From NCBI RefSeq assembly GCF_000002075.1, contig NW_004797274.1:2631435-2695434 (forward strand): a stretch of 64,000 nt of DNA, given 5' to 3'. Both the position numbers and the translations under genes were made by a program. The DNA comes from Aplysia californica (Eukaryota; Mollusca; Gastropoda; Aplysiida; Aplysiidae). Positions within the stretch are counted from its first letter, which is position 1; every line of letters begins with the position of its first letter. Shown here piece after piece: positions 48,476 through 59,400 of this stretch. The notes under the pieces are model-generated. The model was not told the DNA's origin, did not search any database, and was given only the letters and a program-made list of their open reading frames with translations.

Positions 48476-48505
48476 AATAAAATTATGTTACAAGTGTGTT
48501 GTATA
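48476..48505 (+). terminator. EOGT: Candidate poly(A) signal for EOGT
   Basis: AATAAA at 48476-48481 is followed 10-20 nt later by a GT-rich element (gtgtgttgt), the normal arrangement for cleavage and polyadenylation. A similar arrangement is at 49027-49060. Which is used cannot be seen here. Confidence 0.35.
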
Positions 48506-49251
48506 CATAGAGCTGTCACTGGTCACTATCACAGTCTATATTTAGAATGTGTAAAGCTTCTACACTAATGTGTGACTGTAAAGTGATACACAGAGCACTT
48601 TGTTTGTGGAGACTTTGTATTATAATATCTGCAGCAAAACTTTGGGAACAACAACAGTTTCTGTGCGCAGTGGTAATGGATACTTTTAGGATGACAACAT
48701 GACTTGTTTCTGTCACCATTGTTAGCCAGGTTCTTCTGAGTCTGTGTTTCTCAACAACTAGATTTAAATAGAAATAATTGCATTGTTTGAAATGGAAATA
48801 AACATACATCATGCAAAGAAAATGTCAAGTGTACATATTTTGCTTATTATCCCCTTGTTCGTAGGTTAAAGGCCCACAATGATGTTTCTGTCCGAAAGAC
48901 AATGAAATCTCCACTAATATGATTTGAAAAATATTATGTGGGTATTGTGTTAACATTTTTCCAGATAGAAACTTCATGATCCCATATTTACAGTAGGTTA
49001 TATTATATGTTACACCACCAATCTCCAATAAAATTTTGTCATTCACAGTACTTTGTGTTGAGACTTTTGAATGAGTGGCCAATTTTCCTTGGATGTTTGT
49101 TTGTGACCATGTGAAGTGTAGCTTGTTCTGTCCCCAGCTGTGTTAGGACATTTGGGAGCTAAGCAGGGATCCTCTGCAGTGCGGACAAGTCCATAATAAT
49201 AATATAATAATTTATAATTGTTCCACCCACCACTGAAAGGAACACCCCCTT

Positions 49252-49252
<1 letters not shown>

Positions 49253-49306
<54 letters not shown>
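49253..49306. repeat. (CA)n microsatellite
   Basis: Uninterrupted CA dinucleotides over about 54 bp in the EOGT downstream flank. Confidence 0.95.
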
Positions 49307-49308
<2 letters not shown>

Positions 49309-49831
49309 CATTGCACACTTCCAATGGTTTCAAGTTAGAAATTTGAAAAGACCACTGTCCATGTACATACATGTATCAGTTCTTAGGCATCCCCGAAGCA
49401 TTATAGTATAGCCTCTTTTAACATTGAGATATTCACAAATGCTGGTGGTTTTGTTTTTCCTTCTTCTAGTGTGTGAAGTATGGACTCTCACTCCATGGTT
49501 ACAGAGATGGGCACAGACAACGGGAACCCAATGCTAATGCAGTACCTAAGGCATTTTACAAAATGACGTCAAATTTGGAGGGTAGGCGGTGTTACAGTAG
49601 TGGTTGAGACGTTACTTCTAAGTCTGGGTATCTCAGTTTCAGTCCCCGCTAGAACTCAACAGGATTCTTTTTTCATGGCGTGTTTATTGTTTTCCTACCT
49701 GGTCAAAGATACATGATAAAGATTGAATGGCTTGTTGGTCCTACTTACGATGTAAGCGACAGGTCTCAGTTGAAAAGGACATTTAAATAGATTAGGAAGA
49801 CTGTTGTAGGCCTACAGCTTGTCACAGCTCT

Positions 49832-49832
<1 letters not shown>

Positions 49833-49900
<68 letters not shown>
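49833..49900. repeat. (CT)n microsatellite
   Basis: About 34 CT repeats, followed closely by a short AC-rich run at 49912-49940. Intergenic. Confidence 0.95.
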
Positions 49901-49904
<4 letters not shown>

Positions 49905-50214
49905 CAACCCACATACACACACACACACACATACACGCACACAAACGCGCACAGTGACTCATTGTAAAGTCCGAGGTTCTTGAATGTTTCTTTTCTCGTG
50001 TAGCGCGCTTTGTAAAACCCTTCAGATTCAATAGACACTTTGTTCATCCATTAGCTAGTTAGTTTTTGCTCTCTTCAGACTGACGATAGTCCAGATGTGG
50101 TATTCTGAGTTGGGTTTTTTGTTTGTTTTGTTTTTTGTCTTACGCATGTCATATACGCTTTTTGACATCCCCACCGCCCTGAACTAGTGGCTCCATATCC
50201 TCTGGCTGTTCCCT

Positions 50215-50850
50215 TGTACGAGCGTGCGACTCCCTTTCTTTCTGTAGTTCAGTAGTCCATGTGACTCCACCCCACCCCCTTTTAACTCGCATGACCCCTG
50301 TACGAATTACTGGCCCCTGGAACACATGACCCCTCGTCCTCGCTTGCCGTCACTTGGACGTCTGGCCCCTCCCCTCCCTGGCTCCGAGAACGTGTGACTC
50401 CTCCCCTCGTGTTGGCGCCCAGAACGCGGGCGCCCTATCTTGTCGCCTCTTAGCACATGGAACTTCTTTGCCTTTTGCTGAACCCTGGAACATATTGCTT
50501 TATTATTATTGTGACCCCTCTTGTTGACCCATAGAATGTGACCCTCCCATCTTACTGATCCATAGAACATCCTCTCTTGCTGGTTCCTAGAACATAATAT
50601 TATTATTGTGACCCCCTTCTCTCTTGTTGACCCCATGTGACTCCCTCCCCTCTGTTGTCTCTTAGCAAGTGTGACCACCAGCGCCCCCCCCCCCCCTTTC
50701 CCCACCTTGTTGATATCTAGAACAAGAACATGTGACCCCTCCCATCTTGTTCACCGATAGAACGACGTGTGACTCCTCCACTCTTGTCGACTCCAAGAGC
50801 GTGCAACCCCCTTTGCTGTCTCACTATGTGGCGCATATACACATCTTGAT
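50215..50850. repeat. Degenerate minisatellite with unit like tgtgacccctcccatcttgt
   Basis: At least a dozen diverged units of roughly 30-45 bp, each with g-t-g-a-c-(c/t)-c-c-t-c-c, c-t-t-g-t-t-g-a-c-c and a-t-a-g-a-a-c motifs. The C-rich strand is the plus strand, with a C13 tract at 50684-50696. It lies between EOGT and EDEM1; no coding homology. Confidence 0.7.
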
Positions 50851-51098
50851 GACCTCCCTGAAGGTGCGATTCTCCCTTCTGCACACATAGATCTAGTTCA
50901 CTACCTACTGACTATCCCTCTTCCCGTGGAGCTAAAAAGGTGCTAGAATCTTTGCCGCCCCCACCCCCAACTCTTTCCCCCAAAGCCTAGTCGTAGCTAA
51001 TACTAATGTGAACACAACCCATGCCCTAGACGATACAATATAATACGTCAGGACTTTTGATTGGTGCTGTAGTTTTTTTTTAAATTTTTTTTTTTATT

Positions 51099-51640
51099 GT
51101 AAATGTTTTACGGCGCTCGCAACTGCATAAAGACGGTATAAAGTCATATGAGTGCACGGGACACACCAAACTTTTTCAGTTGGTAGGAAATATTGAATTT
51201 TGCCCTGGTGGCGGCCGAAGCCTATAAAGTATAAATCTTATCGACTTTGAACCACCAAGGGATCTTTCATGCGCAACTTGCATACGGGAACTCCGAGGTT
51301 TTTCACCCTTGTCTTCGATGGCTAGGTTTACATCTTTCCTACCAGAAGATCAGGGGTGTGGCTGAAAGACAGCAGTAAATTAAGAAGGAGCCAAGGTGTA
51401 CGTAGAAAGGCTGCAGAAAGAGTCCGGAGCTCAGAGAGGGGGCAAAGGAGATGAGGGGGTGGGGGCAGAAAGTGGAGACGAAAGCAGATGATAGAACATT
51501 GGTAGAGAGCAGGAAAGGAGGTGAAAGGAGACAATTTTATTTAGAGAATAACATTTTTCCGTCGCTACCCGGATTCGAACCCTGGACCTTTGAATGAGAA
51601 GCGAGCACCTTAATTTATACCTCTTGGCCACGAAAGCCCC
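51099..51640 (-). mobile_element. tRNA-derived SINE (family S1), copy 2, inside a tandem duplication
   Basis: On the minus strand it starts ggggctttcgtggccaagag (A-box-like) and has GGTTCGAATCC (B box) near 51570, then runs to gtaaaacatttac at 51099. It is flanked by two copies of an older direct duplication: taatacgtcaggacttttg at 51041-51060 and a near-identical stretch at 51681-51715. Intergenic between EOGT and EDEM1. Confidence 0.7.
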
Positions 51641-52187
51641 CACTGTGTGGTGTGATCTTGATGATACATTTCAATAATTTATAATACGTCTGGACTTTTG
51701 GATGGTGCTGTGGTGTGATAGACCTACCTCGATAACAAACCCCGAAATATGTTGCCTATAGATTGCTCGTGTCTATGCTGTTTGCCCCCCCCCCCCGATT
51801 GTTTAAGAAAAGTTGTTAACTTTTTTGTTTTACCAGAGACAGTTTTTTTGCTTTTTTTTTTTTAAAGGCCTACGCCTTATTTCAGATGACATACATCATA
51901 GTTTGATACGATGAAAAATGCATCCTTTCGCAGATCGATGAAACCCTAGATGAAACCGCAATAATATACTGATTAAATTTTTAGATCAGATAACACTTCT
52001 GAATAGGCATAATGACATCATAATTTTATGTCAGTAGATTCATGTTCAGTACAAATGACTAGGCCTATAATGTATCCATTTATGTATTTTGCGAACTGCA
52101 TTATGTATATTATTTTCTTATGTATTTGCATGTGCTCATTTCGTAACGACGTATTTAAGCGTGCTCGTGTGATGAGCGTTAAGCAAA

Positions 52188-52200
52188 TGTGTGTGTGTGT

Positions 52201-52257
<57 letters not shown>

Positions 52258-52333
52258 TGAGTGAGTCAGAGAATGTGTGTGTGTGTGTGTGTGTATGTGT
52301 GTGTCTGTGCGCGTGAGTGCGTGCGTACGTACG

Positions 52334-52365
<32 letters not shown>

Positions 52366-52482
52366 TGTGTGCGTGCTTGCTTGCGTGCGTGCGTGCTTGC
52401 GTGCGTGCGTGCGTGAATATTGTATTGTTCGTACAAGCATTTATGTAAAGCGCCAAGTGTGTGTGAGTGAGTGAGTGAGTGA

Positions 52483-52561
<79 letters not shown>

Positions 52562-52669
52562 TGTGTGTGTCTGTGCGCGTGAGTGCGTGCGTACGTGCGT
52601 GCGTGCGTGCGTGCGTGCGTGCGTGAATATTGTATTGTTCGTACAAGCATTTATGTAAAGCGCCAAGAG
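52188..52669. repeat. Duplicated compound (GT)n/(GCGT)n microsatellite
   Basis: Two head-to-tail modules, 52188-52456 and 52457-52669. Each has (GT)n, then gtgcgcgtgagtgcgtgcg, (GCGT)n, and the same unique tail gaatattgtattgttcgtac, aagcatttatgtaaagcgcc. Repeat counts differ between modules. The second is followed by a SINE-like tail (ctatagaaatgatcttcatt, then ATT-rich). Confidence 0.85.
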
Positions 52670-53478
52670 CTGTGTTTAAACGGGAGTGCGGGCGCTATAG
52701 AAATGATCTTCATTATTATAATAATTATTATAGTTGCATTTTGTTGCAAGGCAATCGGGTTTTTATTCAGTTGATCAACCCCCCCCCCCCCCCCTTTTTT
52801 TTTATTGACACAGCTGGACTCAAGCGGCGTGCTGCCCTTTTAATTTTCGCTTGCAACTGTCACAGTGTTGGGAGAGCATGTCTTCTGCTCTTCCTCATAT
52901 CAGCGGCACCTGCAATTCCTCTTCTTCATTCCCTTTATTTTCTTTTTCTTTAGTTTTTTCAACCAACTCAGCTTCTTTCATCACACAAATACTAGTTAAA
53001 ATTAAATTTCGGACTGTTTTGTTAAAATGTAGGATATTAATATGCTTTTTGCAAAAGACAGATCTCGAATTTTTTGCTTAAAAACTGAAAAAAAAGTACG
53101 AAGGCCAAAAAAGTATTATAAATCTAATACATGTATACTTTTAGAGGGATCCCAACATTTTGGCAGACTTCGAACGGTGAACCGATGTTTACCGAATAGG
53201 TCTCTTTTATTTTACAAATAAATTACGGGTTTGTTCGGAAAATGGTATTCAAAACAAAAAGTGAAAGTTGCAAGAAATACAGGGCAAAATTCAATTGGCT
53301 ATTGAAAAATCGGGAATACCCACAGACTCGCGCAGTAATAGCTATTTCTAAACCTTCCCATACGAGGCTTAAATTGAAAGTATTCATTTTAACACAAAAT
53401 GAATACATTTATTGTCATTGATTAATCTTATAAAATAGAAATTTAATAATAGTAAGTTGGTTTTATTTCATTACACAG

Positions 53479-56400
53479 AGAACCCTTTTTTCACAGTGGA
53501 CAGTTTTCCTCACCATGTTTATGAGTAAGTAGGTCATGCCATGGATTTGTTGTGGGATGATCGAAATATTGCTGATGGCCTGTAGCCTGTAGTCTGTCGT
53601 GAAATGTTGGAAGGTTTTTCTTTATGTAAAGGAACATGAGAGTTGAAAATATTAATTTGTTCACTATATTTTTTATGGTGTATCCATCGTGCTATAGTTT
53701 TTACAACTTTGAACATGACTGGGATCCTTTCCATAGCAAATACTCCCATTTTAGTGAGAAGGAACGATTACAGATGGTGGAAGAGTCGAGGAACATGTTT
53801 CGGTTTGGCTATGACAGTTACATGAAACATGCATTTCCAGAGGATGAGTTGGATCCTATTCATTGCCGAGGAAGAGGCGCTGATCACGACCATCCGTGAG
53901 TTGTTTGAGTTAATACAGGACAAAATTCTCCTCAGTAAAAGTCTGAATCTGAAGAAAGTGCAAGCAATTAGTATTAGCCTAGCCTAGTAGGGCTAGAATC
54001 TAGATCTAGATCTAGATCTAGAAATCTAGATCTACATATCTAGATCTACATTACAATCTCCGCGTAAAAGGCCTACGGTCAAACCGCTTATGGTCCCGGT
54101 TCGCCTAGAGGCTAACATTCCGCTGTTTTGGAAACTCAGAAATTTTATTAGATCTAGATCTAGAATTTATATAAAAGTCACCCCTAAGATCCTGCTCTGA
54201 CCCGCAAGGACCTACATTCGGCTAAGATCCCGCTTTTCAGGTCATAATTTAGTTGGCTTTTTTTCGTTGTTTAAAAAAAACAAACCCCAAAAACCCAAGA
54301 AACCTGGACACGCTTTGCTGATAAACCAAGTTGCGACAATATGGAATCATTGTACGGTCCTTTACGTCACGGAGCATCCACTCTCATGAATGCGATCACA
54401 CCTCGCTGTTGTAAATCTCAATCAGCAGGGTTACAATATTTGCCCCTGACAGGATCGCACCAATGTGTGAACTCATCGATGCTTTGCTTTCCCTGATCCC
54501 TGAGCTGTCTGCCTGATCTTATATATATATATCTCACGCTAAGTGGGGAGGGCCTACAAGCAACTTGCATCATTCTGCATTCCATCTAACTGTGACTCGT
54601 GGTACTTACGTTTCCCAGACCATCGCTCTCGTCTTTCAGTTTTGCGCTCGAACTTCCTAGATAGACTGGCGCCCATACTCATGGACTGTCTGATCGCCTT
54701 TGCGCAATTTGGTCATCTGTTGGCAGTGAACCTGCCTTTCATTTTTTTAAAAATTAGTCGGTGTGGTCACAACACAACAATTTATAATTTATGATGCATT
54801 CTGACATGGGCGGGGAACTCTGTCGAGGATGGAAAGCAATACATTTTTGGTGTGGGGGGCATTGCCTGAAGCCGACTGGTTTCCATCTGACACAGTATTT
54901 TTTTAAAAGCCCTCCCCCTAACATAAAAAGGAAATACTGACGTCTGAAAAGAACTTTTAGTGCCCAGGCATGGAGTCACGCCAGTTCATTTTAAAGTAAG
55001 GGAAGATTGTACAGATTTCAGTCACACTTGCTTGATGATAGACATGGGCTAAAACAAGCAATCTCTGTGTCCCTCTGCCTGGGCTCCTGTGCGATATGTT
55101 ATTACCAGCATCTAATTCAGAATGATCTTCAAAATAATGTCTTGCATAGTAGTAAACACTGTTTCACATGTATACATGTTTTGTCCTAGACGGGCCGGGT
55201 TTGGGAAAGGGTCTCGCTCACCAGTGTTCCAGTGGCTAGGCATACGGGCACTTTTACGCACCACCAGTATACCGGTGGCAAGGCTGAATGGGTAATGAAA
55301 GAGAAGGAAACACTCGGGGGAGGGGTTGATAGCGGCATCTACAACTGTATACAGACTAATGGACAGCAAAATCTTCACTCTGTAATAATTGTATAGAGGC
55401 CTACACAGAATGTCTTTGCTTTCCTGATCTTTGTAAAAGTTGATCATTGCTTAGAGAGTAGTTTTTTTATTAGTTCAGACTCTGTTACAACTCTCAATAT
55501 TGGGATGAAAAATTGTTTTAAAGCACATTCTGTCCTCCCTTGGGTCACATTTCAACTGAGAATAATTGTGATGGGACCAGGAAGCTGACCAGTGGTAACT
55601 GAATGGTGTCCTTTGTTGAAATACATTGGAGAAGCGGGTCTATGTAGGAAACTGCTTTTTTAGTCTCTCACAATGGAGTCTATGGTGGAGATGACTATGA
55701 TGATGATTAAAGAGCCTTTTTTTCTCAAGAAGTAAAACTCCAAGAAAATCTATTTTAGTTTTAGATGTGAAGTTGTAAAAATAATAGTTTTGGTATAAAT
55801 CATGAATGAGAGGTCATGCATGGGGTTACGTCATCCCCAAGAATATCTACCCGTAACATGTATTTGTCACCCTGTCAGTTTTGTTTGGAAAGTGGTGAAT
55901 GATTTTCATGGTATCAGATTTTCATATTTTTCTCTTCCAGTTTGACATTTAATTAATTAGAGGCTTCCAATCCTTTTGTGATGTTCCTTAATTATTTCTC
56001 CTTCTGATGCTGGAACAGAAGCACTCAGGTTTCTTCTGCACTTTCTGCTCGTGATTTTGTTTTAGCTCCTCTTTACTGTCGTCCCAACCATGCAAATGCA
56101 AGTATTTTAATCTTTTAAGTTCAGCAAGTGCTCATCAGACTGAAACTTCGGGGCTGTCTTATCTTGCTAACTCTGACCTGTAGATTGTGTTTAATGAGTT
56201 ATTGATGGGGGTGGGGGTTCTTTGGGGCTTATAAATAGCACATGGGAATTTGTTACAAGTTGAAGAATAGATTGCTTTTCTGCACACTTCTTGCTTCCCT
56301 CTGGGTCTCTTAAGTTTGTATATTGCAAGTTAAAGGGGGACTGGACTTGCTTTTTGTATACATGATGACAATTACATAAATGGCTGCCTAAGTTTGATAA

Positions 56401-59400
56401 CTTCCAAAGCTTGAGAGTTGTGAGTCCTTGGTTACTGTAAATTTACATGATCATATATTGTGTAAAATCCACACAGCAATGTGTTTTTAATGGACATAAA
56501 GATGTTGAGACAAAAAATAAAAAATTGGTAAAAATTGCCACACGGGAAGAAAAATGCTGTTTTCTTCTAATTCATTTAGATTTAGATGAGCGCCTGATTT
56601 CACCACGATGCCTAACATATTGTGTTAAGAATTACACATATTTTTTGTTTGCTCGTATATTTCAGGGATAATATAAACATCAATGATGTCCTTGGAGATT
56701 ATGTCCTGACCTTAGTAGAGTCATTGGACACTCTGGCAGTAAGTATAATCATTGTTAAGATCATAGAAAGAGGAAAGGGTGGATTTCTTAAACTTAAAGG
56801 ATTTTCAGTTCTATGTCTTTTTTAACTTATGTTGATTTTAAATCTCAAAAGTAGCAGTTTGAGACTGACTTTCATTTTAGAAGTGGATAGTCATAAAAAC
56901 TCTTTAAACAATCCAACCTGAGAAAGTTCCCTGTTTCTGTGTAAAAATTAGGTTGTTTACCGTAGCTCTCTCTTTAAGAGTGATGACCCTTTGAAAATGA
57001 AATGAAACAATAGAAAATGTTTTTTTATCCTAGAACTCAACCGTTTAAGGTTGAAGTACAGGCAACATTTCAAGCCGTTTTCTGTTGGATGTTGGATTTC
57101 ATTTAAGGATAGATTTGTAAGCTTCAGGTAATACAGAGAGCCAAGTGTGAGGTTGACTGAACAGCTTTAGGGACAAGTTGTTAGTCATCATGTAATTTGA
57201 TTGCCATGACCAACGTTATTGATTGTTGCAGATCATGGGTAACAGCTCTGAGTTTAAGAGAGCAGTGCAGCTGGCCATAGAGCATGTGTCTTTTAACAAG
57301 AACACCACAGTGCAAGTGTTTGAGGCTACTATCAGGTAATTGGACTGTGGGTTTGACCATGTTTGGCAGGGTTTGGTATTATGGTTAGGGTATTTGATTT
57401 TTTAAATTTCCAGCCATTCATCTTCAGTTAAGCAGAAAATGTATAAATAATATGTTACCATTTCAAGGGAACTGCTATTGCTGGAATAGAAATAATGATG
57501 CTACAAATGCTATAAGAAATTATAAGCATTTTCCAGGCTCAACCGGCAAAGTTGAATCAAATACCGCTGTGAGCTGTTTGGAACATAGTGCTTGCCAATC
57601 TGGATGATATTTGGGAATTTTGGTGGGCGGTGCCGGTGGGGATCACCCGGGTAGTGACAGGTATCATTTAATGCCTTGTTTGGAAATATAGGTAGGTGAA
57701 CGGTACAAAAATTATAGCCTCTTAAAGGTGGCAAAAGTGGGCATTGGCTATGAAAAGATTGACAAGCACTGCTCTTCCTCTTTCTCCTCCCCCCAACCCA
57801 GAATGGTAGGCTCATTGCTGTCTGCCCATCTGATCATTGTGGACCCGCGACAACCTCTGGGTGACATGCGGGTACCTGGCTATGAGAATGAATTGCTTGA
57901 CCTTGCTCACGACCTGGCTACCAGACTTCTGCCTGCCTTCAGCAATACAAGAACGGGCATCCCATACCCAAGAGTGGGTTTCAGTTGGTCGTTTTGATAT
58001 GGCTGCTTAATTAAGCAGAGGGTGGGGGATGTTATTTCATTTATAGACCCTGTTTGGTTATCTTTGTTTTATTGAGAGTTTTATGGCACTTGCAGCATAA
58101 TTAGGTCATATAAGTGCCGAAGATTAGAGGTGTTACAAGAGAGTGACAAACACAAAAAAGGAGGAGGAGAGATATGGACGACAGGTGTTTGAAAGGAAAG
58201 AAGGGAAGCACCACACCGAAGCACCTGCCTACCACTCATGATTATCATTGCTGAAGGGATTTTTTTTCTCTCTATATGATTTATGCTAATGAATGTGAAA
58301 TGGCACATTTATGGTAATAAAAATAAGATGCTTATGAAAGTAAAAGAATATTTTTGCACTATGCTGAGTTCCAAAACTCAGGGTGTCGAAATGTGCAAGA
58401 TATCTTTTAACAGCAGCAAGAGAATTTCCTGAAAGTATGTCTTTTCTGATCCATTTGCAAATGTCTTAGTGAATAAATTCCCATGAATTTTTCATCCCCC
58501 TTCAGGTCTCTTTGAGGGACGGAGTACCAGAAAATTGTATCAATGAGACGTGCACCTCAGGGGCGGGAACTCTGATACTGGAGTTTGGCATCCTGTCACG
58601 TCTGTTGAATGACCCAGTTTATGAGGGTTTAGCACGCCGAGCGGTGACAAATCTATGGCAGTTGAGGTCAAATGTCACAGGGTTATTAGGTGAGTTTTGT
58701 GGTTTTAGTAGAATGACAGTTCTTTGTTATCAGCTCTCTTCAGGTGTTTTGACCATTGACCAATGAAGGTCATTTTGAATGTGGTCCCATAGAAATTGTA
58801 GAGAAGATTTATTACCCGGGTAGTGACAGGTATCATTTAATGCGGTTGCTGATGGTTTGTTTGTATAATATGAAATGCCGTTGATAATTGCATATTGTAC
58901 TGAGACAAATCTTTGGACTTTTGTTTGTGCAGTTTTAGGCTCTGCACATTTCAGCATAAAGGGAGGTAATCTCTAGTTGTTGTTTCCATTTGTAAAAACT
59001 TTGCAAACTGGTTGTGTAGTTGCCCCCGTCCCCTACCCCCCTTTGTGAACACGTTCTGGGCTTTGCTGTTGCATTAATTTCGTGAAAAATTTTCAAATAA
59101 TCTGTTTTGTTATTGGCTGCTGGGTTAATATAGACTGTGTTCACGGAATCAGAAAAATAATATGGGTATGTTGTTTTGATTTTATTATTTTATTCTGCTT
59201 ATTTGTGTTATCACCAGCTTTACTAAGAATTGTTTTCTTTGAATAGGAAACATATGCTTTTGAAATATGATTTTATGTTGTGATTCATGGTTCATGCTCA
59301 AAGATTTAATAAATTATAACATTTGCCAAAAATGAGTATGGTTTTATTTCTTTTGTCATGATCTTTGATTTGAGAACCAGTTCGTATGATCAATTCTTAT

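Larger units (their letters stand above)
42488..49060 (+). other. EOGT: Probable long 3'UTR of EOGT plus downstream flank
   Basis: After the EOGT stop there is no coding exon for about 11 kb. The stretch to about 46.7 kb is T/A-rich and almost free of recognisable transposons, unlike the neighbouring introns, which fits a long 3'UTR. One MITE lies at 46749-47183 and a G26 tract at 43544-43569. Candidate AATAAA signals with GT-rich sequence downstream lie at 48476-48481 and 49027-49032; another lies at 48263-48268. The true end needs transcript data. Confidence 0.4.
49061..53478. other. Repeat-rich spacer upstream of the first recognised EDEM1 exon
   Basis: No convincing exon was found for the EDEM1 signal-anchor N-terminus, although it must lie in this stretch or to its left. 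Contents are the microsatellites, the minisatellite at 50215, the S1 SINE at 51099 and the duplicated GT array. From 52800 to 53478 I see only T/A-rich sequence and an AG (53477-53478) used as acceptor. Confidence 0.5.

Noticed and set aside
49766-50047. 93-codon frame with an Arg-Glu repeat
   Set aside because: Product of the (CT)n microsatellite; no homology.
52018-52666. Several long open frames of Thr-His or Cys-Val repeats
   Set aside because: These are translations of the GT/GCGT microsatellites, with no independent coding evidence.
57973-58017. Read-through of the EDEM1 exon past PYPR to a stop at 58015
   Set aside because: The GTGGGT donor after AGA (57973) with acceptor 58505 restores the EDEM1 sequence [10 protein letters not shown] exactly in phase.
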